Shown here piece by piece: positions 37,778-48,880 of a DNA stretch of 64,000 nt. Numbering within the stretch: the stretch's first letter is position 1; each line of letters starts with the position of its first letter. This DNA comes from Paraburkholderia sp. LEh10 (GTDB lineage Bacteria > Pseudomonadota > Gammaproteobacteria > Burkholderiales > Burkholderiaceae): the NCBI RefSeq assembly GCF_017814945.1, contig NZ_JAGIPX010000003.1, forward strand, positions 186,001-250,000, written 5' to 3'. A program made the translations under genes and the position numbers. The notes beneath the pieces were generated by a model. It saw only the letters and a program-made list of their open reading frames with translations. It ran no database searches and had not been told where the DNA came from.

Positions 37778-38671
37778 TCAGGCGACCAGTTTCGATGAGT
37801 CGTCGACGTCGATCGGCGCATCGCGATGCCGCACTATCACGTTCCCTTCGCTCGCGAAACGCGCGGCAAGCGTTTCGGCGATGAATACCGAGCGGTGTTG
37901 TCCGCCCGTACAACCGATTGCAACGGTCAGATAACTGCGATTGTCATCGCGGAAATGCGGCAGCCATTTCTGCAAGAACGACTCGATGTCGCCGATCATC
38001 TGCTGGACCACGGGCAATGCTTCGAGGAAATCGATGACGGGCTTGTCGAGTCCTGTCAGCGGGCGAAGTTCCCGGTCGTAATAGGGATTGGGCAGCGTGC
38101 GCACATCGAACACGAAGTCGGCATCGAGCGGCACGCCGCGCTTGAAGCCGAACGACTCGAACATCAACGCGAGGCCCGTGTGCTCCTGCTCGATGAAACG
38201 CTTGACCCACGCGCGCAGAACGTTTGCCCGCAAGTTGCTGGTATCGATCTGGTGGCCGAATTCGGCGAGGCCCGCGACGAGTTCGCGCTCGCGCTCGATT
38301 GCTTCGGCCAGCGACGTCAGCACGCCGACATCGGCATCGTGCGCGGGCGAGCCCGACAGCGGATGGCGGCGGCGTGTTTCGGAAAAGCGTTGGATCAGGG
38401 CTTGCGTGCTGGCGTTCAGGAACAGCACGCGCACATCATGTTGACCGGAGAGATCGCCGATCATTTCCGGCATGTCTTCGAGCGAGGCGCCCGAGCGCGC
38501 ATCGATCGCCACTGCGAGCCGGTCCTGGCCGTCGCCCGCGAGATAGGCGGCGAGTTCGGGCAGAAAGCGCGGTGGCAGATTGTCGACGCAGTAGTAGCCC
38601 GCGTCCTCTAACGCGTTCAACGCGACAGACTTGCCGGAGCCGGAGATGCCGGTGATCAGGATAATGCGCAT
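37778..38671 (-). CDS. rapZ: RNase adapter protein RapZ
   Basis: The 297-residue protein has a Walker A loop [16 protein letters not shown] at the N-terminus, a Walker B-like segment ([10 protein letters not shown]), and the conserved C-terminal half with [17 protein letters not shown]. In E. coli RapZ guides RNase E to the small RNA GlmZ and so controls GlcN-6-P synthase. It is last in the minus-strand block hpf-ptsN-hprK-rapZ, as in other betaproteobacteria. Any GlmZ-like RNA would be elsewhere. Confidence 0.95.
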   Translation of the reverse strand: MRIILITGISGSGKSVALNALEDAGYYCVDNLPPRFLPELAAYLAGDGQDRLAVAIDARSGASLEDMPEMIGDLSGQHDVRVLFLNASTQALIQRFSETRRRHPLSGSPAHDADVGVLTSLAEAIERERELVAGLAEFGHQIDTSNLRANVLRAWVKRFIEQEHTGLALMFESFGFKRGVPLDADFVFDVRTLPNPYYDRELRPLTGLDKPVIDFLEALPVVQQMIGDIESFLQKWLPHFRDDNRSYLTVAIGCTGGQHRSVFIAETLAARFASEGNVIVRHRDAPIDVDDSSKLVA

Positions 38672-38746
38672 GGAGTCGTGGAATCCGTTGGGGTCATCAT
38701 AGCATCCGGGGCTATCGGCTGTGCCACCGGCTTCGCGCGCATCGCG

Positions 38747-39715
38747 TCAGATCAGCTTGCCGGGAAACTGGCTGTCGGGGTCCTGCATCGCCAGACGCTG
38801 GCGGTCCATGAAGTCGCGCAATGTATCGATGCCGCGCAGTTGCAGGATCGTATTGCGCACGGCTGCCTCGACCAGCACCGCGAGGTTTCGGCCGGCCGCC
38901 ACCTGGATCGTGACCTTGCTGATGGGCAGCCCGAGCACGTCGACGGTCTGGCTTTCGAGCGGCAGCCGCTGGAATTCGCCGTCCGGACGGCGCACCAGCT
39001 GCACGATCAGCTTCAGCTTCATCTTTCGGCGCACGGCCGTTTCACCGAAGATCGTCTTGATGTCGAGCAGGCCGAGGCCGCGCACTTCGAGCAGATTCTG
39101 CAGCAGGGGCGGGCAGCGTCCTTCGACGAAATCCGGGCCGAGGCGCACGAAATCGACGGCGTCGTCGGCCACGAGGCCGTGGCCGCGGCTGATCAGTTCG
39201 AGGCCCAGCTCGCTTTTGCCGAGGCCCGAATCACCCGTCAGCAGCACGCCCATGCCGAGGATGTCGAGGAATACGCCGTGCAGCGTCGCGCGCGGCGCGA
39301 GGATGCGCGACATATAGAGACGCAGGCTGTCGATGACGGCGGCGGGCGACATCGGCGTCGTGAAGAGCGGCGTCGACGAGCGCGTGCAGCGCAGGACCAG
39401 TTCCGGCGGCGCGGCGACGCCGCCCGCAACCACGAGGAAAGGCGGTTCGAGCGCGATCAGTTCGGCCATGTGGCGCGAACGGTCTTCGTCGGATTGACGC
39501 TGGTAGTAGTTGGTTTCGGCTTCGCCCAGCACCTGGATCCGGTTCGGGTGGATCAGGTTGAGGTGACCGACGAGATCGGCGCTGGACGTTGCAGTCGCAA
39601 CCGTTTCAGCCGAGAAGCCACGCTCCCAGCCCTCGTGCCCCGTCAGCCAGCTGAGTTTCAGCGCGGCCGCGTTGTCGTCGAAAATGCTTTGGGCGTTGAT
39701 GCTGGACGTATCCAT
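38747..39715 (-). CDS. hprK: HPr kinase/phosphorylase
   Basis: The 322-residue enzyme has an N-terminal domain (about 1-130) and a catalytic domain with the Walker A loop [28 protein letters not shown], and the HprK signature [15 protein letters not shown]. It phosphorylates or dephosphorylates a serine of HPr. In betaproteobacteria it belongs to the nitrogen PTS with PtsN; its HPr partner (ptsH) is not in this window, but the NagF fusion has an HPr module with the target serine. The ATG at 39715 gives the family N-terminus. Confidence 0.96.
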   Translation of the reverse strand: MDTSSINAQSIFDDNAAALKLSWLTGHEGWERGFSAETVATATSSADLVGHLNLIHPNRIQVLGEAETNYYQRQSDEDRSRHMAELIALEPPFLVVAGGVAAPPELVLRCTRSSTPLFTTPMSPAAVIDSLRLYMSRILAPRATLHGVFLDILGMGVLLTGDSGLGKSELGLELISRGHGLVADDAVDFVRLGPDFVEGRCPPLLQNLLEVRGLGLLDIKTIFGETAVRRKMKLKLIVQLVRRPDGEFQRLPLESQTVDVLGLPISKVTIQVAAGRNLAVLVEAAVRNTILQLRGIDTLRDFMDRQRLAMQDPDSQFPGKLI

Positions 39716-39919
39716 GAGTCCCTGACTCCTGCCTTCGTATGTGCCGCTATGTGACGCCGTAGTGCTGCTCGCCGGGCATCGGCTGTTGCCCGTTCTGCCA
39801 CGCTTTGCACGGGATGTGTTCGACTCGCCGCGACGCCCGTTCGCCCGGACGCCGCGGCAAGCCTCGGACGCGACGCCGTGGTGTCCGTCATTGCACGAGC
39901 GCCGCACCTCGCCGATACG

Positions 39920-40375
39920 TCAAGGTTGCCACTGAGTCAGCAGACGATGCAACGTCTCCTGGTCTTCTTCCGTATGCAACCGGTCGCGCGCTTCGCGATC
40001 CGACAACAGTTGGGCGATCTCCGACAGGATTTCGAGATGCTGTTGCGTCGCCTGTTCGGGAACGAGCAGGAAGATGAGCAGCGAGACGGGCTGGCCATCG
40101 GGCGATTCGAACGGGATCGGATCGGACAGGCGGACGAACGCGGCAAGCGGCTGCTTGAGGCCCTTGATGCGGCCGTGCGGGATCGCGACGCCCTCGCCGA
40201 GCCCCGTCGAACCGAGACGCTCGCGCGCGAACAGATTGTCAGTCACTGTGCTGCGGGCGATGCCGTTCTGGTTTTCGAAGATCAGGCCCGCTTGCTCGAA
40301 TACGCGCTTCTTGCTGGTGACCGATAGACCGACGACGACGTTTTCGAGGGGAAGATATTTGGCTAAACGATTCAT
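39920..40375 (-). CDS. ptsN: Nitrogen PTS EIIA component PtsN (EIIA-Ntr)
   Basis: The 151-residue fructose-type EIIA has KYLPLENVVVGLSVTSKKR, the phospho-histidine H67 in GEGVAIPHGRIKG, FVRLSDPIPFESPDGQPVSL and LIFLLVPEQATQQHLEIL. It takes phosphate from the PTS-Ntr chain and acts on regulatory targets rather than on sugar import. It follows hpf and precedes hprK. The start at 40375 (MNRLAKYL) is the family start; an in-frame ATG at 40435 adds an unlikely extension. Confidence 0.96.
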   Translation of the reverse strand: MNRLAKYLPLENVVVGLSVTSKKRVFEQAGLIFENQNGIARSTVTDNLFARERLGSTGLGEGVAIPHGRIKGLKQPLAAFVRLSDPIPFESPDGQPVSLLIFLLVPEQATQQHLEILSEIAQLLSDREARDRLHTEEDQETLHRLLTQWQP

Positions 40376-40656
40376 GTTGGCAGGCGCAAAGGTCGCCTGG
40401 ATTCTCCTCGCTGTGGCGATTGAAAAGCGTTCCATGCCTCGCAGTTACTCGCGGCGATACGCGTGAGCGCTGCTTTTGAGGCCCGCAACGCTCCCTTTGT
40501 GCGGGACTCGGGCTGGACAAAAACCCGAAGGTAACCGATTTATTATAGAACAGGGTTGCACCGCATGGTGCGCCGCGCCATGAGTCGATACGCGGACGGC
40601 CGCGCACGCGTAAACCCGGCGTGAACGTTGCATGCCATAGGATAGCGGAGACGCCA
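40376..40656. other. Intergenic region between hpf and ptsN
   Basis: No gene is visible. On the minus strand a consensus TATAAT (40542-40547) with a poor -35 (CACCAT, 17-bp spacer) could drive ptsN. A short inverted repeat GCACC-GCAT-GGTGC (40559-40572) covers that -35 position. The strong terminator at 40657-40687 separates this region from hpf. Confidence 0.4.
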
Positions 40657-40687
40657 ACAAAAAACCGCCCGGCGTCGGGCGGTTTTG
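40657..40687 (-). terminator. Intrinsic terminator after hpf
   Basis: On the minus strand ACCGCCCG-ACGC-CGGGCGGT is followed by TTTTTTG. It lies about 30 nt past the hpf stop and should split the block into an upstream hpf unit and a downstream ptsN-hprK-rapZ unit. Confidence 0.85.
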
Positions 40688-40714
40688 CGGGGTAACGACA
40701 TGCCTCTGCTTTGC

Positions 40715-41074
40715 TTATTGCGGAGGCACTTCAGGTTGTGCCGCTAGCGGCTGGTATTTGATCGCTTCGTGCTGATGGCCCTGCAGACGATCCTTGTGAC
40801 GAATGACCTGGCGGTCCAGCTTGTCGATCATCAGGTCGATCGCGGCGTAGAGGTCGCCATCACAGCTTTCGACGAAAATGTCCTTGCCCTTCAGATGCAG
40901 GTTGATTTCAACCTTTTGTCTCTTTTCCTTTTCCTTGTGGTTGTCGACCGAGAGGACCACACTGCCATCTATCACCTGATCGAAATGTCTTAGCACCCTG
41001 TCTAGTTTGGTGATCACGTATTCTCGCAACGCTGGCGTTACTTCGAGATGGTGTCCACTGATCTTCAGATTCAT
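40715..41074 (-). CDS. hpf: Ribosome hibernation promoting factor (short HPF)
   Basis: The 119-residue protein has the HPF/YfiA fold: [54 protein letters not shown]. It is the short form, without the C-terminal dimerisation domain of long HPF, so it would act with RMF-like help or alone in 70S inactivation in stationary phase. GGAG lies upstream of the ATG at 41074. It follows rpoN, the universal context of this family. Confidence 0.95.
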   Translation of the reverse strand: MNLKISGHHLEVTPALREYVITKLDRVLRHFDQVIDGSVVLSVDNHKEKEKRQKVEINLHLKGKDIFVESCDGDLYAAIDLMIDKLDRQVIRHKDRLQGHQHEAIKYQPLAAQPEVPPQ

Positions 41075-41249
41075 AGTGCTTCTCCAAGCTAGTGGCCGCC
41101 TGGTCCGCATGAATCGCTAGAGCGCCGGTCGATTCTCGCGATCTGCTCGCGCCGTCCCCCGTTGACAGGCTACTGGCAGGTCGTATCGGCCGGCCTGCTC
41201 CGCCAAACAGCGGCGCGGCCGGGAAATGCCCGCCACAGGAGGTAGCGGG

Positions 41250-42767
41250 CTAAAGAGACTTGCGCAGATTGACTGCCGGGATTTTCAGTGCTTCGCGATA
41301 TTTCGCAACTGTGCGGCGCGCGACGACGAAACCCTGTTCTGCCAGCAGTTCGGCAATGCGGCTGTCTGAAAGAGGAGATTTGGTGTCTTCTGCTCCTATC
41401 AGTTGCTTGATGAGTGCGCGAATGGCCGTGGAAGAGGCCGCGCCCCCTGTGTCTGTGGACACGTGCGATCCGAAGAAGTACTTAAATTCAAGCGTCCCGA
41501 ACGGGGTGAGCATGTACTTGCCGGTTGTCACACGGGAGACCGTCGACTCGTGTAATCCCAGCGTATCAGCTATTTCCCGCAAAACCAAGGGGCGCATGGC
41601 AATTTCGCCGTGGGCGAAAAAGTTCTTTTGACGCTCGACAATGGCCTGCGCGACACGCAGGATCGTTTCGAAACGCTGCTGGATATTCTTGATCAACCAA
41701 CGCGCTTCCTGCAGTTGCTGGCGCAGCGAACCGCTGCCCGGATCGCCGCGATTGTTGCGCAGGATGTTCGCGTACAGATGGTTGATACGCAGCTTCGGGA
41801 CGACCTCGGGATTCAGTTCCGCCTGCCAACCCTGTGCCGTTTTGCGCACCATGATGTCGGGCACCACGTAGTCCGCTTCGGCCTTGCCGTACGCCGCACC
41901 GGGAAACGGCTCGAGCGAGCGGATCAGCGCGTGTGCTTCGCGCAGATCGTCGTCGCTGGCCTTCAGATACTTGCGCAGGCGCGTGAAATCGCGCGCGGCG
42001 AGCAATTCGAGGTGATGCGCGACGATGTCGAGCGCAAGCGTGCGTGTGGGCGAAGGATCGAGCCGGCACAGTTGCAGGCGCAGGCATTCCGATGCCGAGC
42101 GCGCACCGACGCCCGCCGGATCGAAACTGTGCAGCAACGCCAGCGCCGCGTTCAGTTCGTCGGTATCGACCTCGAGTTCTTCGGGCAGATCGGTGAGTAT
42201 TTCGTCGAACGTGGCCGTCAGGTAGCCGTCGTCGTCGAGCGACTCGATCAGGAACGTGACGAGTGCGCGGTCCCGCGGGCTCGCCTGTGTCACGCGAAGC
42301 TGGGCGCTCAGGTGGTCGCGCAGCGTCGTCGTCGATTCGTGGATTTGCAGCGGCGGCAGATCGTCGTCGTCTGATGCATTGCCCGAACGGCCGTAATCGT
42401 CGAGATTCCACTGGTTCGAATCGGCATTCGCGTCCGCGCCCAGGCCGTTGTATTCGTCGACGCCCTGCGGCTCGCTGCCCTCGCTGCTTTCCCCGGACGA
42501 CGAGGACGAAGACGACGGCGGCGCGCTCGACATTTCCTCCGGCACCGTGCCCTGCGGCGTCTGCGCGATCACGGAGCCGTCGGCGGCGACGCGCAACGGA
42601 CTCGCGATCCAGTCGTCCTCCGCTTCGAGCAGCGGATTCTGGGCGATCGCCATCGAGACTTCCTGCTGCAGTTCGAGCGTAGACAGCTGCAGCAGCCGGA
42701 TGGACTGCTGCAGTTGGGGTGTCAGCGCAAGATGCTGCGACAGGCGGAGTTGGAGGCTGGCTTTCAT
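41250..42767 (-). CDS. rpoN: RNA polymerase sigma54 factor
   Basis: The 505-residue sigma factor has the Gln-rich activator-interacting region I ([20 protein letters not shown]), an acidic region II (about 60-130), the core-binding region, the helix-turn-helix ([19 protein letters not shown]), and the C-terminal RpoN box ([13 protein letters not shown]). It recognises GG/GC (-24/-12) promoters and needs an ATP-hydrolysing activator. The start at 42767 ([11 protein letters not shown]) is the family start. It stands between lptB and hpf. Confidence 0.97.
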   Translation of the reverse strand: MKASLQLRLSQHLALTPQLQQSIRLLQLSTLELQQEVSMAIAQNPLLEAEDDWIASPLRVAADGSVIAQTPQGTVPEEMSSAPPSSSSSSSGESSEGSEPQGVDEYNGLGADANADSNQWNLDDYGRSGNASDDDDLPPLQIHESTTTLRDHLSAQLRVTQASPRDRALVTFLIESLDDDGYLTATFDEILTDLPEELEVDTDELNAALALLHSFDPAGVGARSASECLRLQLCRLDPSPTRTLALDIVAHHLELLAARDFTRLRKYLKASDDDLREAHALIRSLEPFPGAAYGKAEADYVVPDIMVRKTAQGWQAELNPEVVPKLRINHLYANILRNNRGDPGSGSLRQQLQEARWLIKNIQQRFETILRVAQAIVERQKNFFAHGEIAMRPLVLREIADTLGLHESTVSRVTTGKYMLTPFGTLEFKYFFGSHVSTDTGGAASSTAIRALIKQLIGAEDTKSPLSDSRIAELLAEQGFVVARRTVAKYREALKIPAVNLRKSL

Positions 42768-42976
42768 GGCAGGTTGTGAATCATTGTAGAGAGTTTGCCA
42801 CGACCGCGATACCTTGCGACACCCGCAATAACGCGTGTGCAAAAGTTTTTGATGCGCACAGGCGGGAACACGCCAGCCGGGCCCGTCAAAATTACTGAAG
42901 CTACTCTTGAAATGGCCGCAGAGTTGGCCAAAGAGGGGCGGGCTGCACGCGGCGCTGTTCCGGCCGCATGCGTTCT

Positions 42977-43759
42977 TCACATGCGGAAGTGTTCGCCCAG
43001 ATAGACGCGGCGCACGCTCTCGTTTTCGATGATGTCGCCGGGCGCGCCCGCCGCGAGCACGCTGCCGTCGCTGATGATGTATGCGTGATCGCAGATGCCG
43101 AGCGTCTCCCGGACGTTGTGATCCGTGATGAGCACGCCGATGTTGCGCTGCTTCAGGAACTTCACGATCTTCTGGATTTCGAGCACGGCGATCGGGTCCA
43201 CGCCCGCGAACGGTTCGTCGAGCAGGATGAAGCTCGGGTTGGTCGCGAGCGCGCGTGCGATTTCCACGCGGCGGCGCTCGCCCCCCGACAGCGACAGCGC
43301 CGGATTTTCACGCAGATGCGCAATCTGTAGTTCGTCGAGCAGCGCTTCCGTGCGCGACGCGATCGCGTCTTTCGACAGACGCTTGCCGTCGTCGCCGACT
43401 TGCAGTTCAAGCACGGCGCGGATGTTTTCCTCGACGGAAAGCTTGCGGAACACGGACGCTTCCTGCGGCAGATACGACAGGCCGAGCGACGCGCGCTTGT
43501 GGATGGGCAGAAGGCTGATCGACTTGCCGTCGAGGTCGATCTCGCCGGCATCGAGTGGCACGAGGCCGACGATCATGTAGAACGACGTGGTCTTGCCGGC
43601 GCCGTTCGGGCCGAGCAGGCCGACCACTTCGCCGCTTTTCACGTCGAGCGACACGTCTTTGACGACCGTGCGCGAGCCATAGCGCTTCTTCAGATTGCGG
43701 ACGACGAGCGAACTGCTGGTGCCGGCGGGCTTTCGGTTGGGAAGGGCAGGGGCGCTCAC
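42977..43759 (-). CDS. lptB: LPS export ABC transporter ATP-binding protein LptB
   Basis: The 260-residue ABC ATPase has Walker [17 protein letters not shown], the Q-loop [16 protein letters not shown], signature [18 protein letters not shown], Walker [14 protein letters not shown] and the switch histidine in ITDHNVRE. It powers LPS extraction with LptFG from the inner membrane. The ATG overlaps the lptA stop by four bases (ATGA). Confidence 0.97.
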   Translation of the reverse strand: MSAPALPNRKPAGTSSSLVVRNLKKRYGSRTVVKDVSLDVKSGEVVGLLGPNGAGKTTSFYMIVGLVPLDAGEIDLDGKSISLLPIHKRASLGLSYLPQEASVFRKLSVEENIRAVLELQVGDDGKRLSKDAIASRTEALLDELQIAHLRENPALSLSGGERRRVEIARALATNPSFILLDEPFAGVDPIAVLEIQKIVKFLKQRNIGVLITDHNVRETLGICDHAYIISDGSVLAAGAPGDIIENESVRRVYLGEHFRM

Positions 43760-44433
43760 GGCTTCGTCGTTCCTTGTCCCTGGAATTGCGTGGAAGGCTG
43801 CAGCGTCGCGGACGGCCCGCCAAGCGGCTGGGCGCCGCCGTTGCGCGGCGACAGCATCGCGCGTACGCGGCCCGACGGATTACCAGGGCCCGCGACGTCC
43901 TTGCCGGCCTTCGCCGTGTAGAAGTCGTTCTGGCCGTCGTACGTGATGACGCTGCCATGCACTTCGTCCATCACCGTCGTCAGGCCTTGCAGGCGGCGCA
44001 CGGTCGCGCGCGTCGTCAGCGTGGTGAGATCTTGCTTGCCGTCATAGTCGATGCGCTCGGCATCGCCGTCGATGTATTCGTCGACGCCGTCGCGCTTCTG
44101 GCGGAAATACGCCAGATTTTTGCCCGTCGACGTGCCCGTCGCATACTGATAGCCCTGCGGGTCTTGCGTGACTTCGACGCGATCCGCCTTGATCAGGATC
44201 GTGCCTTTGGTCGCGACCACGTGGCCCGTGAAGATATTGACCTGCTTGAGGTCGTCGTACGTCATGTTGTCCGCTTCGATATTGAGCGGCTTGTCCTTGT
44301 CGGCACGTTCGGCGTGCGCCAGCGGCGCAAAACCGGCGAGCGGCAATGCGATCAACAGTGCCGCAAGCCCGGCGCGGCGCACGCTAGACGCGCGCGTGCG
44401 GCCGGAGTCAAAACGGGGGAACGATTCGTTCAT
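43756..44433 (-). CDS. lptA: LPS transport periplasmic protein LptA
   Basis: The 225-residue protein has a signal peptide (about 1-41, ending LAHAE) and an OstA/LptA domain: [55 protein letters not shown]. It forms the periplasmic bridge that carries LPS from LptC to LptD. A Gly/Pro/Gln-rich tail ends the protein. Its stop overlaps lptB. Confidence 0.95.
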   Translation of the reverse strand: MNESFPRFDSGRTRASSVRRAGLAALLIALPLAGFAPLAHAERADKDKPLNIEADNMTYDDLKQVNIFTGHVVATKGTILIKADRVEVTQDPQGYQYATGTSTGKNLAYFRQKRDGVDEYIDGDAERIDYDGKQDLTTLTTRATVRRLQGLTTVMDEVHGSVITYDGQNDFYTAKAGKDVAGPGNPSGRVRAMLSPRNGGAQPLGGPSATLQPSTQFQGQGTTKP

Positions 44434-44453
44434 GCAGTCACGCTTGAATTGGA

Positions 44454-45059
44454 TTACCTGGGTTGCTTCTGGGAGCCGCCTGAATCGACCGGGGCGATGG
44501 CGCCGCGCACATTGCCGAATAGCTGCATCACCCGGGTGACATTGTTGTATTTCATGCCGCTGGCCGTCATGATCGACTGGCCGCGCTGCAGTTTAACCGG
44601 CTTTTCCGTCTGGATCACATCGTCATTGACGAGCACGCGAAAATGCGAGGAATCGGCCTGCATCCTCGGGTCGCCGAAGCCGGCATCGCGCACGATCCGC
44701 GCATTGTCGTACAGATCGACGATGGAAGCATCGCCATTCACCGTGCCGCGGTCGCCCGTCGCCGTGACGACGGGCTTGCCCGGCTGAAACGCGCGGATCG
44801 CCGGTTTTGTCAGATCGCTCACTTCGGTGTCCTCGTAGTGAACGAGCGTCGCCGCCGTGAGGCGGTATTGCGTCGCGCCCGATTGATCCAGCTCGGACAC
44901 GGAAAAGTTGTCGGCGAAATAGTCGGGCGTGTGCTGCTTCGGCTTGATCACGCCTTCGTCCTGGCGCGGCAGCGTGGCCTGCAGCAGCCAGTACGTGATG
45001 CCCGCGAGCGCCGCCATCGCGACGAGCGGAACCAGCGAGGTCCAGCGAAACCGGTTCAT
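44454..45059 (-). CDS. lptC: LPS export protein LptC
   Basis: The 201-residue protein has an N-terminal membrane anchor (about 6-28, TSLVPLVAMAALAGITYWLL) and an LptC beta-jellyroll: PDYFADNFSVSELDQSGATQY, in short blocks, then ALVHYEDTEV-type strand and MTASGMKYNNVTRVMQLFGNV. It hands LPS from the LptBFG complex to LptA. Its ATG overlaps the kdsC stop (ATGA); the frame is open eleven codons further upstream but this start matches the family. Confidence 0.94.
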   Translation of the reverse strand: MNRFRWTSLVPLVAMAALAGITYWLLQATLPRQDEGVIKPKQHTPDYFADNFSVSELDQSGATQYRLTAATLVHYEDTEVSDLTKPAIRAFQPGKPVVTATGDRGTVNGDASIVDLYDNARIVRDAGFGDPRMQADSSHFRVLVNDDVIQTEKPVKLQRGQSIMTASGMKYNNVTRVMQLFGNVRGAIAPVDSGGSQKQPR

Positions 45060-45619
45060 CCGACGAGGCCTCGCGGCGTTTCGCCGCTGCATGCGGCCGC
45101 GAGCAGCGCGTCATAGCGCCCTTGCGCGCGCAACAGCGCATCGCACACTTCGCGCACGGCGCCGTGACCGCCGCGCGCCTCGCTGACCCAGTGCGCACGG
45201 GCGATCACTTCGGGATGCGAATTCGCTGGCGCAGCCGCGAAGCCGACTTTCAGCATAACGGCGAGATCGACCCAATCGTCGCCCATATAGCCGCATTCTT
45301 CCGGCGTGAGGCCCGTTTCGTTGAGCAATTGCTCGAATGCCGCGAGCTTGTGTTCCACGCCCTGATAGACATGCGTGATGCGCAGATTCTCTGCGCGCTT
45401 CTCGACGATGCCCGATTTGCGCCCCGTGATGATCGCCGTGTCGATGCCCGCTTCGCGCAGCAGCTTCGCGCCGTGGCCGTCCATCGAGTTGAACGCCTTC
45501 ATCGTGTCGCCTTCGGCCGTAAACAGCAGGCTGCCGTCGGTGAGCACGCCATCGACGTCGAAAATCATCAGCTTCACGCGGCTCGCGCGTTCGGCCGCGG
45601 TCAGAGCGGCAGGCGCCAT
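45056..45619 (-). CDS. kdsC: 3-deoxy-D-manno-octulosonate 8-phosphate phosphatase
   Basis: The 187-residue HAD phosphatase has the nucleophile motif MIFDVDGVLTDGSL, the loop NSMDGHGAKLLREAGIDTAIITGR, and the C-terminal GYMGDDWVDLAVM (metal aspartates). It is the tetrameric capless type that removes phosphate from Kdo-8-P. It overlaps kdsD by one base and lptC by four, so all are coupled. Confidence 0.96.
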   Translation of the reverse strand: MAPAALTAAERASRVKLMIFDVDGVLTDGSLLFTAEGDTMKAFNSMDGHGAKLLREAGIDTAIITGRKSGIVEKRAENLRITHVYQGVEHKLAAFEQLLNETGLTPEECGYMGDDWVDLAVMLKVGFAAAPANSHPEVIARAHWVSEARGGHGAVREVCDALLRAQGRYDALLAAACSGETPRGLVG

Positions 45620-46602
45620 CAGATCACCTTCTTGGAGAACAGGTCGTGCATGTTGAGCGCGCCGATGAGCTTGCCCATTTCATCGACGACCAGCATCTGA
45701 TTGATCCGGTGACGCTCCATCAGTTCCACCGCTTCGACGGCGAGCCGGTCGGGGCCGATCGTACGCGGTCCATGGGTCATGACGGAATCGATCGACAGCG
45801 CGCGGAAATCGCCGTCGCGTTCGAGCACGCGGCGCAGGTCGCCGTCAGTGAAGATGCCCTTGACACGTTCGTTTTCATCGACGATGGCCGTCATGCCCAT
45901 GCGCTTGGCCGTCAACTGGAAGAGCGCGTCGCGCACGGTCGAGTCGGACAGGACCTTCGGAATCTGATCGCCCGTGCGCATCACGTCGCGCACGTAGGTG
46001 AGCAGACGCCGGCCGAGCGCGCCGCCCGGATGAGAGCGCGCGAAGTCGTCGGCGCCGAAGCCGCGCGCTTCGAGCACGGCGACGGCAAGCGCGTCACCCA
46101 TTGCGAGCGCCGCCGTGGTGCTGGCCGTCGGCGCGAGATTGTGCGGACACGCTTCTTTTTCGACGCCGCAATATAGATGGACGTCGGCGATCTTCGCGAG
46201 GCTGGACGCGGGGCGGCCCGTCATCGCGATCATCTTTGCGCCGAGACGCTTGATGAGCGGCAGGATTGCGACGAGTTCTTCCGATTCGCCCGAATTGGAC
46301 ATGCCGATGAACACGTCGTCCGCCGTCACCATGCCGAGGTCGCCGTGGCTTGCTTCGGCGGGATGCACGAAGAAGGCGGGCGTGCCCGTGCTGGCGAGCG
46401 TTGCCGCCAGCTTGCGCGCGATATGGCCGGATTTGCCAATGCCGGAGACGACCACGCGCCCACGGCAGCCGAGAATGAAATCGATTGCTTCGACGAACGA
46501 GTCGTCGAGATGGTCGCGAAGGGAACGCACGGCGTCCGCTTCGATGTCGAGCACGTCGCGAGCGAGCGCAAGCGCCCGGTCGCCATTGATTTTCGCTATC
46601 AT
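45619..46602 (-). CDS. kdsD: Arabinose-5-phosphate isomerase KdsD
   Basis: The 327-residue protein has a SIS domain (GRVVVSGIGKSGHIARKLAATLAS; FVHPAEASHGDLGMV; ISNSGES-type MSNSGESEE) and two CBS domains (about 205-325, with FTDGDLRRVLERDGDF and the closing GALNMHDLF). It interconverts ribulose-5-P and arabinose-5-P, the first step to Kdo. It heads the minus-strand LPS block. The start at 46602 (MIAKINGD) is typical; the longer frame crosses the divergent promoter region. Confidence 0.95.
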   Translation of the reverse strand: MIAKINGDRALALARDVLDIEADAVRSLRDHLDDSFVEAIDFILGCRGRVVVSGIGKSGHIARKLAATLASTGTPAFFVHPAEASHGDLGMVTADDVFIGMSNSGESEELVAILPLIKRLGAKMIAMTGRPASSLAKIADVHLYCGVEKEACPHNLAPTASTTAALAMGDALAVAVLEARGFGADDFARSHPGGALGRRLLTYVRDVMRTGDQIPKVLSDSTVRDALFQLTAKRMGMTAIVDENERVKGIFTDGDLRRVLERDGDFRALSIDSVMTHGPRTIGPDRLAVEAVELMERHRINQMLVVDEMGKLIGALNMHDLFSKKVI

Positions 46603-46749
46603 CCGGGGAGTATAGCAAAGGCGCCTGTCCGCCGCGCCGGGACCGACCATCCCGGACGTTGCCTTCACCGGCCCCTCAACCTTGCTGCGCGGGCGTTTGC
46701 GCGCGGCTTCGCTGACGAACCAGGACGTTCACCCGATGCGCTTTTGCCG

Positions 46750-48753
46750 ATGATCTCCCCGCTCGAAATGACGCTGTTCCTGCTGCTGGCTTCAGTGGTG
46801 GGCGTCGTCGTGTTCCGCTATCTGAACCTGCCGCCGATGCTCGGCTATCTGTCGGTGGGGATCGTCATCGGGCCGCACGCGTTCGGCATCGTGCCCGATT
46901 CGGTCGGCGCGCAGAATCTCGCGGAATTCGGCGTCGTGTTCCTGATGTTCTCGATCGGGCTGGAGTTCTCGCTGGCGAAGCTTCGCTCGATGCGCACGCT
47001 CGTATTCGGCCTGGGCCTGCTGCAGGTGCTCGGCACGATCGCTTTCGCGGTCACGCTCGGCTTCGTGTTCGAACGGTGGGTGCATATTTCGTGGCAGGCC
47101 AGCGTCGCGCTGGGCGGCGCGCTCGCGATGTCGTCGACGGCCATCGTCAGCAAGATGCTCGCGGAGCGGCTCGAGATCGAAACCGAGCACGGCCGCAATA
47201 TCTTCGGCGTGCTGCTGTTCCAGGATCTGGCCGTGGTGCCGCTGCTGATCATCATCTCGGCGCTGGGCGGTCATTCCGACGACCTGCTGAAAGCGCTCGG
47301 TGTCGCGTCGATCAAGATCGTGATAGCGCTGGCGCTGCTCCTGATCGTCGGACAGAAGTTCATGACGCGCTGGTTCAACGTGGTGGCGCGGCGCCGCTCG
47401 CAGGAGCTGTTCATCCTGAACCTGCTGCTCGTGACGCTGGGCGCGGCGTTCATCACCGACAAGTTCGGCCTGTCGCTCGCGCTCGGCGCCTTCATTGCGG
47501 GCATGCTGATCGCCGAGACACCGTACCGGCATCAGGTGGAAGAGGACATCAAGCCGTTCCGCGACGTGCTGCTCGGTCTCTTCTTCGTGACGACGGGCAT
47601 GCTGCTGAACCCGATGGTGATCTGGCAGCATCCGCTGCTCGTGCTCGCGTTCCTGCTCGGCCCGGTGCTGCTCAAGGCCGTGATGATCACGGGTCTTGCG
47701 CGCCTGTTCGGCGCGACGCCCGGCGTTGCGATGCGCACGGGCATCGGGCTCGCGCAGGCGGGCGAATTCGGCTTCGTGCTGCTCAATCTGATTCTCGACA
47801 AGCACCTCGTCGATGCGACGCTGTTGCAGGCGATTCTCGCCGCGATGCTGCTGTCGATGCTCGCCGCGCCGTTCCTGATCCAGAACGCTGACCGGATCGT
47901 GCTGCGGCTGTCGTCGACGGAATGGATGATGCAATCGCTGCAGATGACGCGCATCGCGACGCAAAGCCTCAAGCAGAGCGGCCACGTGATCATCTGCGGC
48001 TATGGCCGCGCCGGGCAGAACCTGGCGCGCATGCTGGAGCACGAAGGGCTCTCGTACGTCGCGCTCGACCTCGATCCCGACCGCGTGGCGGCGGCCGCGG
48101 CGGCGGGTGAATCCGTCGTGTTCGGCGACGCTGGGCGGCGCGAGTCGCTGCTGGCCGCGGGCATCCATCGCGCGGCGACCGTCGCGATCACCTATGCGAA
48201 CACACCGTCCGCGCTGCGCGTGCTGCACAACATCCACGAACTCGAACCGACGTTGCCTGTGATCGTGCGCACCGTCGATGATAGCGACCTCGAAAAGCTG
48301 CTCGCGGCGGGCGCGACCGAGGTGATTCCGGAGATCGTCGAAGGCAGCCTGATGCTGGCTTCGCATACGCTCGTCGTGATGGGCGTGCCGATGCGGCGCG
48401 TCGTGCGGCGCGTCGAGGAGCTGCGCGACGAGCGTTACAGCCTGCTGCGCGGCTACTTCCACGGCGCCGACGACGTCGAAGACGACGACGGCCACGAACA
48501 GGTGCGGCTACAATCGGTCCCCGTCGATGAAAAAGCCGATGCCGTCGGGCGCACGCTCGAAGAGCTCGGGCTGTTCGATCTCGGTGTCGAAGTGACGGCG
48601 ATTCGCCGGCATGGCATTCGCGGCGTCGAGCCCGATCCCTCGACCAAACTGCGCGCAAGCGACATCGTCGTGCTGCGCGGCCTGCCCGAAGCGCTGGCGG
48701 AAGCGGAGGAACGTTTGTCCAAGCATCGGCGACCGGGCGCGGCGGCGGCCTGA
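46750..48753 (+). CDS. CPA2 cation:proton antiporter with RCK domains (KefB/YbaL type)
   Basis: The 667-residue membrane protein has a Na+/H+ exchanger-like domain of about 12 helices (about 1-385; [69 protein letters not shown]). An RCK N (NAD-binding) domain follows (about 405-520, [17 protein letters not shown]), then an RCK C domain (about 560-650). It resembles KefB/KefC and YbaL potassium efflux systems. Regulation by nucleotide is inferred from the RCK fold. The start at 46750 gives the conserved [16 protein letters not shown]-terminus. Confidence 0.92.
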   Translation: MISPLEMTLFLLLASVVGVVVFRYLNLPPMLGYLSVGIVIGPHAFGIVPDSVGAQNLAEFGVVFLMFSIGLEFSLAKLRSMRTLVFGLGLLQVLGTIAFAVTLGFVFERWVHISWQASVALGGALAMSSTAIVSKMLAERLEIETEHGRNIFGVLLFQDLAVVPLLIIISALGGHSDDLLKALGVASIKIVIALALLLIVGQKFMTRWFNVVARRRSQELFILNLLLVTLGAAFITDKFGLSLALGAFIAGMLIAETPYRHQVEEDIKPFRDVLLGLFFVTTGMLLNPMVIWQHPLLVLAFLLGPVLLKAVMITGLARLFGATPGVAMRTGIGLAQAGEFGFVLLNLILDKHLVDATLLQAILAAMLLSMLAAPFLIQNADRIVLRLSSTEWMMQSLQMTRIATQSLKQSGHVIICGYGRAGQNLARMLEHEGLSYVALDLDPDRVAAAAAAGESVVFGDAGRRESLLAAGIHRAATVAITYANTPSALRVLHNIHELEPTLPVIVRTVDDSDLEKLLAAGATEVIPEIVEGSLMLASHTLVVMGVPMRRVVRRVEELRDERYSLLRGYFHGADDVEDDDGHEQVRLQSVPVDEKADAVGRTLEELGLFDLGVEVTAIRRHGIRGVEPDPSTKLRASDIVVLRGLPEALAEAEERLSKHRRPGAAAA

Positions 48754-48880
48754 CGCTTGCTGCAACACTTCATCGATGAATCACGCGGCGCGCGGCGTTC
48801 ACGACGATCGGCGAACGTGCGCCGCACTCACGCAACTCATGGGAAATATCTGGGTTCTCACGGACCCGTCTGGAGTCATC

